This document shows positions 7,656 to 17,381 of a stretch of 64,000 bases of DNA, piece after piece. Positions within the stretch are counted from its first letter, which is position 1. The number at the start of each line of letters is the position of its first letter. The notes beneath the pieces were generated by a model. It was not told the origin of the DNA and ran no database searches. It was given only the letters and a program-made list of their open reading frames with translations. This DNA comes from Bacteroidetes bacterium UBA1947 (GTDB lineage Bacteria; Bacteroidota; Bacteroidia; Chitinophagales; Chitinophagaceae): the NCBI GenBank assembly GCA_002336915.1, contig DDET01000019.1, positions 49,667 to 113,666 on the forward strand, in the 5' to 3' direction. The translations under genes and the position numbers were made by a program.

Positions 7656-10058
7656 CTAATTCCTTAATGGTTTTCCTGTTTGCAGAATACTTTGCAGGCG
7701 CTCGAGTGTTTTCTTTTGTCCGCAGAGGCTGAGGAAGGCTTCGCGCTCGAGGTCGAGGAGGTATTGTTCTGTTACCAGTGTGGGTGCGGATAGATCGCCG
7801 CCGCACATAACGTAGGCCAGTTTTTCGGCTATGAGCTTGTCGTAATCGCTGGCGTAGTTGGCGCGCCACATAGCATGGATACCTGCCATTAGTCCGCCGA
7901 GGCCACCGCGGCCCTGCACTTTGATATCGTTGCGGGGAGCGGGCTGCGTATAGCCTTGTTCGTGCATGGTTACTATCCTGCGCTTTGCATCCGCAATGCG
8001 CCTGTCGGGGTTGATGGAAATATGATCGGTGCCGGGGCGGAAAATGAAATTATCAAAAGCCTCGTGTGCTGATGTGGCCACTTTAGCCGTGGCAACGTTG
8101 ATGAATAACTGCTGGAGGTAGTTAACCTCTATGTCTTCTTTTATGTTACGATCGCTGGCACGCACTACGAGCTCTTTGGTACCACCGCCACCGGGGATGA
8201 GGCCCACGCCTACTTCCACGAGGCCAATGTATGTTTCAGCAGCGGCTTGCACCGCATCGGCATGCAGGCACATTTCGCAGCCGCCGCCTAATGTAAGACC
8301 ATGTGGTGCGACTATAACAGGCACGCTGCTGTAACGCAGGCGCATAGTGGTATTTTGAAACTGGCGAATAGCAAAGTCGAGCTCATCATATTCCTGCTCG
8401 GCAGCGAACATAAAGATGAGGCCTACGTTTGCCCCGGCACTGAAGTTGGCACCGCCGTTTGCCAATATCAAACCTTTATATTTTTCTTCGGCGATGGCTA
8501 TGCTCTTTTGCACGCCTTCCAGCACCTCGCCACCTACGGTGTTCATCTTGGTGTTCCAGCGGAGGGCTACTACGTCATCGCCTATGTCGTAGAGCTTACA
8601 GGCGCTGTTCTTCCAAACCACTTTCTCGTCAAGGTGCTCGAGCAGTATCATACCGCCGAGGCCTGGAATAGGCTGATAAGTTTGTGTGCGTATGTCGTAA
8701 TACTTGCGCTGACCATTCTCAGTTTTGTAGAAGGTCTTGAAACCTTTCTCCAACATTTGCGGCAGCCAGCCGGCGACTGTAATGCCAGCAGCCTTCATGT
8801 CATTTATTACCTTCTCTACACCCAATGCATCCCAGCTTTCGAATGCACCCATGTCCCAGCCGAAGCCGGCTTTAAGGGCATCGTCGATCTTGTACAGCTC
8901 ATCCGCAATTTCAGGAATACGATTTGAACTATAGGCAAAGATCATGTGGTGCATGAGGCGATAGAACTCGCCTGCTTTGTCTGCGCCGCTGTATAAAACC
9001 TTTAATCGTGCAGCAAGATCGTCGACAGGTTTTGCGGCTTCGATCGTTGCATATTTTGTTTTGCGTTTGGGGCCGTACTCCATCGTGTTGAGGTCCAATG
9101 TGAGTATCTCTGATTTGCCCTTCTCGCCTTTTATCTTTTTATAAAAGCCCTGCCCTGTTTTATCGCCCAACCATTTGTTCTCCAGCATTTTTTCGAGGAA
9201 GGGAGGCATCTTGAAAAGCTCCTTTGCCTCATCATCTGGTGCATTGGCAGGCAGGTCTTTGGCTACGTGCACGAGTGTATCAAGGCCTACCACATCACCT
9301 GTACGGAATGTTGCAGACTTGGGGCGGCCGAGTATAGGGCCGGTTAGCAGGTCTACTTCGTCTACGTTCAAGCCAAGGTCCTGCATGGCTTTGAAGACCG
9401 CCATAAAGCCAAAGACGCCCACACGATTGGCTATGAATGCGGGGGTATCCTTGCATAGCACAGTGGTCTTGCCGAGAAAACGGCTGCCGTAGTCCATGAG
9501 GAAATCGAGCACTTCGGGTTTGGTATTAGGCGCGGGAATTATCTCGAGCAGGCGCAGGTAACGCGGGGGATTAAAAAAGTGTGTGCCGCAAAAATTTTGC
9601 TGAAAGTCTTCGCTCCTGCCCTCGCTCATAAGGTGTATTGGTATACCCGATGTATTGGTAGTGATGAGTGTACCGGGCTTACGGTGTTGCTCTATCTTGT
9701 CGAATACCTTCTGCTTTATGTCCAGCCGTTCTATTACTACTTCTATCACCCAATCGCAATCGGCGATGCGGTGGAGGTCATCTTCTATATTGCCTGTCTT
9801 TACCAGCCCGGCCACCTTCGTTGTGTATACTGCTGATGGCTTGCTTTTGAGCGTGGCTGCAAGGGCATCGTTCACTATGCGGTTGCGTATTTGTTTACTT
9901 TCCAACGTGAGGCCTTTTGCTTTTTCCGCCTCAGTCGGTTCGTTGGGAAGAATATCCAGTAATAATACCTGCACACCTATACCTGCAAAATGGCAGGCTA
10001 TACGGCTGCCCATTACCCCACTACCTACTATTGCTACCTTACGAATGGCCCTGTTCAT
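7656..10058 (-). CDS. 3-hydroxyacyl-CoA dehydrogenase / enoyl-CoA hydratase fusion (FadN-like)
   Basis: This 800-residue cytoplasmic enzyme should catalyse hydration of enoyl-CoA and NAD-dependent oxidation of 3-hydroxyacyl-CoA in fatty-acid beta-oxidation. The dehydrogenase half comes first: a Rossmann motif GSGVMGSRIACHFAG at about residues 12-26, then the C-terminal dehydrogenase domain. The hydratase half follows from about residue 480. It has GGGCEMCLHAD with Glu595 and YIGLVEVGVGLIPGGGGT with Glu615. These correspond in spacing to the two catalytic Glu residues of the crotonase fold in FadB. The order (dehydrogenase, then hydratase) is the reverse of E. coli FadB and matches Bacillus FadN and Bacteroidota homologues. 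No thiolase or acyl-CoA dehydrogenase gene is adjacent. Confidence 0.93.
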   Translation of the reverse strand: MNRAIRKVAIVGSGVMGSRIACHFAGIGVQVLLLDILPNEPTEAEKAKGLTLESKQIRNRIVNDALAATLKSKPSAVYTTKVAGLVKTGNIEDDLHRIADCDWVIEVVIERLDIKQKVFDKIEQHRKPGTLITTNTSGIPIHLMSEGRSEDFQQNFCGTHFFNPPRYLRLLEIIPAPNTKPEVLDFLMDYGSRFLGKTTVLCKDTPAFIANRVGVFGFMAVFKAMQDLGLNVDEVDLLTGPILGRPKSATFRTGDVVGLDTLVHVAKDLPANAPDDEAKELFKMPPFLEKMLENKWLGDKTGQGFYKKIKGEKGKSEILTLDLNTMEYGPKRKTKYATIEAAKPVDDLAARLKVLYSGADKAGEFYRLMHHMIFAYSSNRIPEIADELYKIDDALKAGFGWDMGAFESWDALGVEKVINDMKAAGITVAGWLPQMLEKGFKTFYKTENGQRKYYDIRTQTYQPIPGLGGMILLEHLDEKVVWKNSACKLYDIGDDVVALRWNTKMNTVGGEVLEGVQKSIAIAEEKYKGLILANGGANFSAGANVGLIFMFAAEQEYDELDFAIRQFQNTTMRLRYSSVPVIVAPHGLTLGGGCEMCLHADAVQAAAETYIGLVEVGVGLIPGGGGTKELVVRASDRNIKEDIEVNYLQQLFINVATAKVATSAHEAFDNFIFRPGTDHISINPDRRIADAKRRIVTMHEQGYTQPAPRNDIKVQGRGGLGGLMAGIHAMWRANYASDYDKLIAEKLAYVMCGGDLSAPTLVTEQYLLDLEREAFLSLCGQKKTLERLQSILQTGKPLRN

Positions 10059-10150
10059 ATTCCGATGCTTTTAGACAACACAATTTATTGAAAAATGGGC
10101 AGTTAGGTGCAATAAATGAAAATTTGCCGCAGGAGGGGCCGTCAATGGCT

Positions 10151-11629
10151 TTAATACGTCATCAGGCCGTTTTTAAAGGCCACTCCAAGCGCTTCCAGCT
10201 TTTCTTTCGGGAGATCAGTGTAAATGTAGCAATCGCCGATCCTGACATTGGGAATACCTTCCAGTTTTTCCTCCTCGTCGAGCGTCAAGAGGCCGATCCT
10301 TTTCCCGCTGTTGTATGCATCAGCCCCTTGCTTTATATAGGGAGGATAACGGTCCAGATTATTATAGGGGCGGCAGACCACCTCTTCGCCTGAGTAGAAA
10401 TCGATCTGCCATTTTAATAAGTCATCGGGGCAGAAGATGTTGTTGACCTGCTCTTTTTTCAAATAGCTGATGGCCGGCAGGAAAGCGGATCTGTCGATAT
10501 TATTTATTTTCAAGTCTTTGAATAGATAAACCGACACCCCGCCCAATAGACAAAGGGGAAGAATAAGCGCATAGGCCAGGACCTTTTTGTCCAGGCGATC
10601 AAGACCAATACAGGTGAAGAACAAGAGCAAACCATATATTGGCAGGAGATAGCGCGGATTATTCGCGGGAATAAACGGGATGTATGCCAGTGTGCAAAAG
10701 AGGGCTGCAAACAAAGCAAAAAAGAGGGCATTTTTCCGGAGGCCTTTAAAGGCAAGAACAAGGCCTGAAATAAGTGCGATGCAGATGCCCGCCATAAACA
10801 GCAAGGCAAAGATGACATTGGGCAAAGGCGGGGTATACACATCAGTAAGATAATAGAAGCCATGCAGGTTGGTAAAAACAGCCAGTGGCATGGTTGTAAA
10901 CTTCTCCCATACCGAAGCAGGGCGAAAACTGATCATGTTACCATGCCATACCCCGGCATTTGCCATGGGCAGCAATACGAACAGCAGTGCGCAGGCGGCA
11001 ATGCCGGCGAGGATCAGCAAAGTGTTTCGCAGGGGCTGCCTGTTGGCGGCCAAGTGATAGATGACAAGAGGTACCAGGCCGGGTATCCATAATGCCTGGC
11101 TTTGATAAATGAGCGGCAAAAGGATGCCGAGTAATATATAGGCAAGAGGTTTGTGGCCATCCTTTTTAAATAAAATGTAGGTGGCGATCCAGGACATGGT
11201 AAAAGCGGAAAGGTAGCCACCGCGGGCTTTCATAGACCATGCGGCCCATACCGGTGCAAGTATAAAAAGTATGGTGATCAGCAAAGGCAAACTACTACCC
11301 GGCCTGCATACCCGCTTCAGTGTTCCGTAAAAGAACAGAATACCTATGGTCCAAAGGGCAAGCATGGATAGCTTGACACTGTAATCGCTGATGCCGCCGA
11401 GGCAATAGCCAAGGGATATAAATGTGGTCTCGATAAGCGAAAAGCCGTAGGACTGGCCATAAAAGAACAGCGGGAGATCCTTGCCCTGCAGCATATGCTT
11501 GGCCATGAGTCCTACGATACACTCATCGCTATCCATAATGAAGTGCGGACTGAGCAATTGGGGCAGCCTGCTGATAAAGCACAGCAATATGATACAAACA
11601 AGGGGGAGCCAGGGACGGGAGTTCTTCAT
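10151..11629 (-). CDS. GT-C type membrane glycosyltransferase (GT39/ArnT-like), paralog 1
   Basis: A 492-residue integral membrane protein has about 10-12 hydrophobic segments and a C-terminal extracytoplasmic domain of about 100 residues. The first loop carries MDSDECIVGLMAKHMLQGKD, with the acidic pair expected of GT-C enzymes that use polyprenyl-phosphate sugars. A second signature is WSMKARGGYLSAF near residue 135. Three more paralogs are in this window, all on the minus strand. The start is 57 bp after the stop of the gene at 11686-13140, so the two probably form one transcript. The substrate is unknown. Confidence 0.85.
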   Translation of the reverse strand: MKNSRPWLPLVCIILLCFISRLPQLLSPHFIMDSDECIVGLMAKHMLQGKDLPLFFYGQSYGFSLIETTFISLGYCLGGISDYSVKLSMLALWTIGILFFYGTLKRVCRPGSSLPLLITILFILAPVWAAWSMKARGGYLSAFTMSWIATYILFKKDGHKPLAYILLGILLPLIYQSQALWIPGLVPLVIYHLAANRQPLRNTLLILAGIAACALLFVLLPMANAGVWHGNMISFRPASVWEKFTTMPLAVFTNLHGFYYLTDVYTPPLPNVIFALLFMAGICIALISGLVLAFKGLRKNALFFALFAALFCTLAYIPFIPANNPRYLLPIYGLLLFFTCIGLDRLDKKVLAYALILPLCLLGGVSVYLFKDLKINNIDRSAFLPAISYLKKEQVNNIFCPDDLLKWQIDFYSGEEVVCRPYNNLDRYPPYIKQGADAYNSGKRIGLLTLDEEEKLEGIPNVRIGDCYIYTDLPKEKLEALGVAFKNGLMTY

Positions 11630-11685
11630 TACCGGGATAAAAACTGCGCTACTAATATAGGCATATTATAAAGTACAGCAATTAA

Positions 11686-13140
11686 CTACAGGACGAATTC
11701 CATTTTATCCAGCACCTGCTTTGAGGGATGAGGAAGGAAAAAATACCCGTATACTACCCGGATAGGCAGGTCGCGCGGCGCCTGGTCGTCGTCGAAGCCT
11801 ATGATCGCGGTGTTGTCGGGAACGCTTGTATAAGCTTTATTGACGCGCTGAACATATTCGGGATAGCGACCATCGTTTGGGTAATACCTGCAGATAATAT
11901 GCTCGCCCGAGTAGTACATTACCTGCCACTGCAGCATGCCGCGGGTACAAAAAATATAGTTTATTTCCTGCTGCTCCATTGTGCCGATAAAGGAAAATAA
12001 GGCGGCGCGGGTAGTGGTATTGTAGCTAAAGTCTTTAAATAGGAACATGGCGATAAGCCCGGCGGCGTATAAGGGCGCTAACAGGACTAGCTTGAGCCAG
12101 CTTTTTTCGAAACGATCGAGATATATGCAGAGGGCGAACAGCGCAGTTCCGGAGAGCGGCAATACATAACGAGGCGCTATGCCGGGGATAAAGAGCAAAT
12201 AAAGCAGGCAGCAGAGCAGCGCAATAAATGCTGTGAAGCAAAGCGCATTCTTTTTTATTCCCTTAAAGGATATGTACATGCCGGCAATAAGCAAGGCGCA
12301 GATGAGCCCTATTAAATAGTATGCCGCAAATGTATTGCCAGCCGGCGGGGGGTATATACGGTAGAGGTAGTAATAGCCGGTAAGGCTATCGACCACCAAT
12401 TGAAATTGTTCACCCAGTTTCACTTTGAGAACATTGGCGAGCTCAAAAACCTGGGGCTGCCAAAAGTGAGATGAACTGCGCGCGATCAATGCCAGTGGAA
12501 TAATGCCTGCAAATAAACCAGCAACAAGATATGGAGCAAGGCGCAGCCCCCCCAGCAAGCAGAGCCTGTAAAACAGGAAGGGCAATATGCCTGCCAGCCA
12601 CAAAGGCTGGCTTTCGTAAATAATGGCCAGCAAAAAACCCTGCAGCACATAATAAGCAGGCCTTTGCGTGTTCTTATTGAACAGCAGGTAAGTAAATATC
12701 CAGGAAAGGGTAAAGGACGTAAGGTATCCACCCCGCGCCTTCATAGACCAGGCTGCCCATGCAGGTGTAAGAATAAAAAGAATGGTAATGAGCAGGGGCA
12801 AGGGGCTGCCGCCGCGGCAAATAGCTTTGAGCGTTTTGTAGAAAAAAATGATACCTGTTGTCCAAAGTGCGAGCATGGCCAGCTTTACACTATAATCGTT
12901 AATACCGCCAAGAAGATAGGCCAGCGATACCAGGCCTGTCTCCAGCAGTGAAAAGCCATATGACTGCCCGTAGAAAAACACAGAAATATCCTTGCCCTGC
13001 AACATATGTTTGGCCATTAGCGCGAGCGTACATTCGTCGCCATCCAAAATGAAATGCGGGCTGAGCAAAGAAGGCAGCCTGCTGATAAAGCATAGCAGCA
13101 CGAGCGACAGAACAGGGAGCCAGGTAGGGGATCTGTGCAT
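11686..13140 (-). CDS. GT-C type membrane glycosyltransferase (GT39/ArnT-like), paralog 2
   Basis: This 484-residue multi-pass membrane protein shares the loop motif LDGDECTLALMAKHMLQGKD, FFYGQSYGFSLLE and WSMKARGGYLTSFTLSW with the other three paralogs. The soluble tail contains the family block TRGMLQWQVMYYSGEHIICR and PNDGRYPEYVQRVNKA, which recurs in the others. It pairs with the gene at 10151-11629 as a recent-looking tandem duplicate. A role in adding a sugar to a lipid-linked or surface glycan is inferred from the fold class only. Confidence 0.85.
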   Translation of the reverse strand: MHRSPTWLPVLSLVLLCFISRLPSLLSPHFILDGDECTLALMAKHMLQGKDISVFFYGQSYGFSLLETGLVSLAYLLGGINDYSVKLAMLALWTTGIIFFYKTLKAICRGGSPLPLLITILFILTPAWAAWSMKARGGYLTSFTLSWIFTYLLFNKNTQRPAYYVLQGFLLAIIYESQPLWLAGILPFLFYRLCLLGGLRLAPYLVAGLFAGIIPLALIARSSSHFWQPQVFELANVLKVKLGEQFQLVVDSLTGYYYLYRIYPPPAGNTFAAYYLIGLICALLIAGMYISFKGIKKNALCFTAFIALLCCLLYLLFIPGIAPRYVLPLSGTALFALCIYLDRFEKSWLKLVLLAPLYAAGLIAMFLFKDFSYNTTTRAALFSFIGTMEQQEINYIFCTRGMLQWQVMYYSGEHIICRYYPNDGRYPEYVQRVNKAYTSVPDNTAIIGFDDDQAPRDLPIRVVYGYFFLPHPSKQVLDKMEFVL

Positions 13141-13194
13141 TTCTTAAAATAATAGCTAAGCTATTAATATATACATATTGCGCGGTGGAGTAAA

Positions 13195-13226
13195 CAAAAA
13201 AACGTCCCCCGGTTGAACGGGGGACG
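13195..13226 (-). terminator. Rho-independent terminator of the T9SS gene 13249-14721
   Basis: GTCCCCCG pairs with CGGGGGAC around the loop GTTGAA (13204-13225). On the minus strand a run of T residues follows (13196-13202 in A on the plus strand). It sits about 23 bp past the stop codon. Confidence 0.9.
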
Positions 13227-13248
13227 CCTGGTAAATATTGTGTGAAAA

Positions 13249-14721
13249 TTAGCGACGTGTAATGCTACCCGCGCCTATCAGTTCATTTTTGTCATTTGCA
13301 ATGCGGTATTGATAGACAGCCGTAGATAAATGCTGCGTAGGCACATTCAGTATATTTGCTCCTGCAACGCATTGTTGTAGAGGGCTGGTGTATACTGTTT
13401 TGCCGGTGGCATCTGTGAGGGTTACGGTTAGATTTTCCGCATTTACGAGGCTGAGGCTGATGGTTACATTAGCTGAGGCAGGGTTGGGGTAGACGGCAAT
13501 GTCTTTGGCCCTTGCCACAGACTCTATACCTGCAGTGGCCGAAAGCCTGAACAACTCATAGCCAGAACTTGCATCCTGCGCCTGGAAATATAGTTTGCCT
13601 CCATACTGTGTGAACAGTGAAGGGTTGCCGTTTCCTGCAGCCGGGTTAAGATCATAGACCAGCGAGGTGCCTGCGGCAGTGCCATCGGATACCCAAAGCT
13701 CCTGGCCTTCGGCAGCTGTTGTAGCATTAAAGTACAGCTTGTTATTATACACAGTTAAGTACTCGGGGTATGAACTGTTGGTGCCTGTGTTGATATCTTT
13801 TATGAGGGAGGTTGCATGGCTGGTAAGGTCATATTTCATCAACTCATAACCCGCGGTACCATTGTTGCCGGGGAAATAAATAGCGTTGCCGAATTTTACA
13901 ATGTTCCTGTAATTATTATTGCCGGCGAGCTGGTTACGCCCATAGACACCGGCATTGGTGCTGTAGAGGGATGTAAGTTTGAGCGGAGGGTTGTTGCCGT
14001 CTATAACGAATAATTCCCTGTTGTCCACCGAATCGACCAGCGAAAAATAGAGCTTATTGTCGTCGCCTACATGAAAACTCTGCGGGTTGCTGCCTTTAAA
14101 ACCTGCATTTGTAGTAACAAGGTCCGTATTGCCACTGGCGGGATCGTAACAATACAACATATAGCTTTCGCTTCCACCATCGCCAACAAAGTAAACTTTG
14201 TTATTATAAACGACCATATCCCAAAGCAGGCTACCTATACCAAGTGTAAGGCGGTCAAACACGTTGGTAGCAGCACCGGTGGTGGCATCCATATAACACA
14301 AACCATTGGTGGTGCCATCTGAGCCCCAATAATAGACCTTGTTACCAATTGAAACGTCATTGCTATTGGCATTGCCGGTAGCATCGGTAACGATCGTTGG
14401 GGTGCCGCTGCCTGTGTAAGAATAGTATTGCCCGTTACAATTGCAATATAATTTGCCATTGGCAGCAGCATAGCGATACATCTGGTAGCCGCAGTTTAAA
14501 GCATTTGCGGCGGTAACGGCAGCAGCATTAGTACCATCAAAAGTCCATAAACCAAGTGCGTTGGTAGAAAAATAAAGCGCGTTATTAAAAACGGTCAAGC
14601 CTGTTGGGCGTGAGCTGCTGGAACCGGGCGAAACATCGGCCATTATTGTGGGCACTGATTGCCCGGTAGCATTTGAAAAAGGTAGCAGAAGCAATGCTGC
14701 TGCAAGTAGTTTTTTGTTCAT
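13249..14721 (-). CDS. T9SS cargo protein with ELWxxDGT-type repeats
   Basis: A 490-residue secreted protein has a signal peptide (ending SNATGQ, about residue 21), a beta-propeller-like body and a type A T9SS sorting domain at the C-terminus. The body has repeated strands such as GYELMKYDLTSHATSLIKDI and GQELWVSDGTAAGTSLVYDL, which are ELWxxDGT-type repeats. The sorting domain starts at VYPNPASANVTISLSLVN (about residue 410) and ends in the basic tail GAGSITRR. It should be exported by the T9SS and anchored or released at the surface. Ligand or enzyme activity is not evident. Confidence 0.88.
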   Translation of the reverse strand: MNKKLLAAALLLLPFSNATGQSVPTIMADVSPGSSSSRPTGLTVFNNALYFSTNALGLWTFDGTNAAAVTAANALNCGYQMYRYAAANGKLYCNCNGQYYSYTGSGTPTIVTDATGNANSNDVSIGNKVYYWGSDGTTNGLCYMDATTGAATNVFDRLTLGIGSLLWDMVVYNNKVYFVGDGGSESYMLYCYDPASGNTDLVTTNAGFKGSNPQSFHVGDDNKLYFSLVDSVDNRELFVIDGNNPPLKLTSLYSTNAGVYGRNQLAGNNNYRNIVKFGNAIYFPGNNGTAGYELMKYDLTSHATSLIKDINTGTNSSYPEYLTVYNNKLYFNATTAAEGQELWVSDGTAAGTSLVYDLNPAAGNGNPSLFTQYGGKLYFQAQDASSGYELFRLSATAGIESVARAKDIAVYPNPASANVTISLSLVNAENLTVTLTDATGKTVYTSPLQQCVAGANILNVPTQHLSTAVYQYRIANDKNELIGAGSITRR

Positions 14722-15007
14722 AAGTGTGATTTTGATAAAATTATTGGTATAAAAAGGTGTTTACTTAAAATTGCCGGGGGCAGCGGGGCATAGCAGCCTT
14801 AAAATGGAATGGTAGCCGTGCAGGCAGAGAGGGAGTATGGTTCATAAAACGAGATTTTTCCAAAAAATATAGTAAAAGACCATTTTTACAAAATAAAAAT
14901 ATATTAACCGTTGATAAGTGTACCTCAATGCAGGAACATATTAATATAGGCAGCAAGTGCAATCCTGAGACAATATTTGTCTAAATTCAACCTATAATTC
15001 AATCATT

Positions 15008-15913
15008 ATGCTGAGCATTAAGAACATCGTGAAGCAATACGCGGGCTACCGTGCGCTGGATGATGTGAGTATGGAAATAGAAAAAGGCAGCATCTTCGGG
15101 CTGCTGGGGCCTAACGGGGCAGGCAAGACCTCGCTGATACGCATCATCAACCAGATAACCGCACCTGACTCAGGCGAAGTACTCTTCAACGGGCAACGCC
15201 TTAGCCAGACGCATGTGGAGCAGATAGGCTACCTACCCGAGGAACGCGGACTGTATAAGAAAATGGAAATAGGCGAGCAGCTGATATACCTGGCCAGGCT
15301 AAAGGGGCTGAGCCAGGATGAAGCTAAGCGCCGCATCAGGGCATGGTTTGTGAAGCTGGGCATAGAAGGATGGTGGAATAAAAAGATAGAAGAACTGTCG
15401 AAAGGGATGGCCCAAAAAGCCCAATTTGTAGCGACAGTAATACATGAACCGGAACTGCTCATCCTCGATGAGCCGTTCTCAGGCTTTGACCCGGTGAATG
15501 CCGAGGTGATAAAGAACGAGATACTGGAGCTGAACCGCAAGGGCACAACGATTATTTTCTCCACACACAGGATGGAATCGGTTGAGGAACTGTGTGACAG
15601 TATAACCTTACTGGACAAAGGACATAAAATACTGGAAGGCCGCGTGAAGGATATAAAGAACACTTACAGGAACAACACCTTCCTGCTGGAATACACAGGG
15701 AGCAGGGCGGATGTGAATGGCAGCAGCTCTTTCAGCATCGTAGAAGAAAGCAACAATAACGATGAGCGGAGACTGAAGCTACGCTTGAATTCAGGTGGCA
15801 ACTCGAACGATATCATCAGCTATTTTGTATCGCGCGGACACATCAATCGCTTCGAGGAAGTGGTACCCACTATGAACGAAATATTTATTGACAAGGTAAA
15901 TAAAATGAACTAA
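15008..15913 (+). CDS. ABC transporter ATP-binding protein (NatA-like)
   Basis: This 301-residue ATPase has Walker A GPNGAGKT (about residues 34-41), the signature LSKGMAQKAQFVATV (about 132) and Walker B with D-loop LLILDEPFSGFD (about 155). A C-terminal domain of about 80 residues follows, as in the NatA/CcmA-like ABC-2 exporters. It is 4 bp from the permease gene downstream and must function with it. The exported substrate is unknown. The pair lies between two pairs of GT-C glycosyltransferase genes but on the opposite strand. Confidence 0.92.
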   Translation: MLSIKNIVKQYAGYRALDDVSMEIEKGSIFGLLGPNGAGKTSLIRIINQITAPDSGEVLFNGQRLSQTHVEQIGYLPEERGLYKKMEIGEQLIYLARLKGLSQDEAKRRIRAWFVKLGIEGWWNKKIEELSKGMAQKAQFVATVIHEPELLILDEPFSGFDPVNAEVIKNEILELNRKGTTIIFSTHRMESVEELCDSITLLDKGHKILEGRVKDIKNTYRNNTFLLEYTGSRADVNGSSSFSIVEESNNNDERRLKLRLNSGGNSNDIISYFVSRGHINRFEEVVPTMNEIFIDKVNKMN

Positions 15914-15917
15914 GGCC

Positions 15918-17252
15918 ATGAACAAGGTATTACTGATCATAAAGCGTGAATATTTTTCGAGGGTAAAGAAGAAGTCATTCATCGTGATGACCTTTCTTGT
16001 GCCCCTGCTTTTTATAGGCATGTATGCCCTGATAGGCTACCTGATAGCCAAGGGCGATGAATTTGGCGATGCCAAGAATGTGACGGTGGTGGATGAAAGC
16101 GGCATGTTCACTAACCAATTGAAAAACAGCGGGAATATTAAATTCTCGTACTCTACAGAACCTTATGCAAAAGCAAAAGAAGGCATTTTCGATAAGGAGG
16201 ATAGCTACCTGCTCCATATACCTGCCGACGCAAATAACGTAGAGATCCTGAGTGCAAAAAAATCGGGCGCCGGGATGGTGAGTACCATCGAAGACCAGAT
16301 GAACGACATCGTGAAGACCAAAAAACTGATAGCTGCGGGTATAGACACAGCAGTATTGCGCAGATCGCAAAGCCATATAGATATCAGTGCAAAGCAGATG
16401 ACCAAGGAAGGAGAGAAAGATGCCGGAACATGGGTGGCATATGGTGTGGGCTTTCTTTGTGCCTTCCTCATCTATATGTCGCTGTTCATATACGGCACGC
16501 AGGTGATGCGGGGCGTGATAGAAGAAAAAACAAGCAGGGTGATAGAGGTGATCATATCCTCGGTAAAGCCCTTCCAGCTGATGCTCGGCAAAATAATTGG
16601 TATAGGCATGGTAGGGCTTACACAGTTCCTGCTATGGATCATACTAAGCATAGCGCTCACAGGCGGGGCCAGCACAATGCTGATGAAAAATAAGGCCGGC
16701 TCTGTACAGACAAGCGTAATGCAGGCCTCACCTGCTGCACAAGGAGCAGCGACGATGAATACCGCGATGGAAAAATCGAAGGGTGAAGACATGGGCGTGA
16801 AAGTGATGAAGCAGATACAGGAGATACCCGTGGCCTATACTATATTTACCTTCCTTTTCTATTTCCTGTTCGGGTATATGTTGTATAGCGCCATCTTTGC
16901 AGCGGTTGGATCGGCGGTGGACAATGAAACGGAAACGCAGCAGTTCATGCTACCTATCACACTTCCATTGGTATTTACTTTTATCCTTTCGCTCAATTTT
17001 ATCATTAATAATCCCGACAGTAGCCTTTCGTTCTGGCTATCTGTGATACCATTTACATCACCCATTGCGATGATGATACGAATACCTTTCGGCGTACCAA
17101 TGTGGCAGCTGGCACTTTCTATGGTTTTACTATTGGGAGGCTTCCTGTTCACTACCTGGGTAGCGGCGCGCATTTACCGCGTGGGTATATTGATGTACGG
17201 CAAAAAGGCGAGCTACAAAGAGCTGGCTAAATGGTTCTTTTATAAAGAGTAA
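15918..17252 (+). CDS. ABC-2 type transporter permease (NatB-like)
   Basis: A 444-residue membrane protein has one TM helix near residues 20-42 and a large extracytoplasmic domain (about 45-180). A cluster of five or six TM helices follows (about 185-430), the standard layout of NatB/YhaP permeases. The sequence RGVIEEKTSRVIEVIISSVK (about 195) is the typical cytoplasmic motif of this family. It overlaps nothing and follows the ATPase gene by 4 bp. Element D copy 4 sits directly after the stop. Confidence 0.9.
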   Translation: MNKVLLIIKREYFSRVKKKSFIVMTFLVPLLFIGMYALIGYLIAKGDEFGDAKNVTVVDESGMFTNQLKNSGNIKFSYSTEPYAKAKEGIFDKEDSYLLHIPADANNVEILSAKKSGAGMVSTIEDQMNDIVKTKKLIAAGIDTAVLRRSQSHIDISAKQMTKEGEKDAGTWVAYGVGFLCAFLIYMSLFIYGTQVMRGVIEEKTSRVIEVIISSVKPFQLMLGKIIGIGMVGLTQFLLWIILSIALTGGASTMLMKNKAGSVQTSVMQASPAAQGAATMNTAMEKSKGEDMGVKVMKQIQEIPVAYTIFTFLFYFLFGYMLYSAIFAAVGSAVDNETETQQFMLPITLPLVFTFILSLNFIINNPDSSLSFWLSVIPFTSPIAMMIRIPFGVPMWQLALSMVLLLGGFLFTTWVAARIYRVGILMYGKKASYKELAKWFFYKE

Positions 17253-17262
17253 TAAGACCCGG

Positions 17263-17299
17263 CAACGCGTCTGACCGCTGAAAAGCGGTACTGATGCTA
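17263..17299 (+). repeat. Element D, copy 4
   Basis: CAACGCGTCTGACCGC-TGAAAA-GCGGTACTGATGCTA begins 10 bp past the stop of the permease gene. This copy follows a plus-strand gene, whereas copies 1-3 follow minus-strand genes, and the sequence is written the same way on the plus strand. Thus the element does not have one fixed orientation relative to transcription. Confidence 0.75.
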
Positions 17300-17381
17300 T
17301 TGGGTTTATGTAAAAATAACAAAGCGGCGTCTTATGCAAAGGTCAAAACGTATTGCATATGCGCCGCTTGTTTTTGCATAT

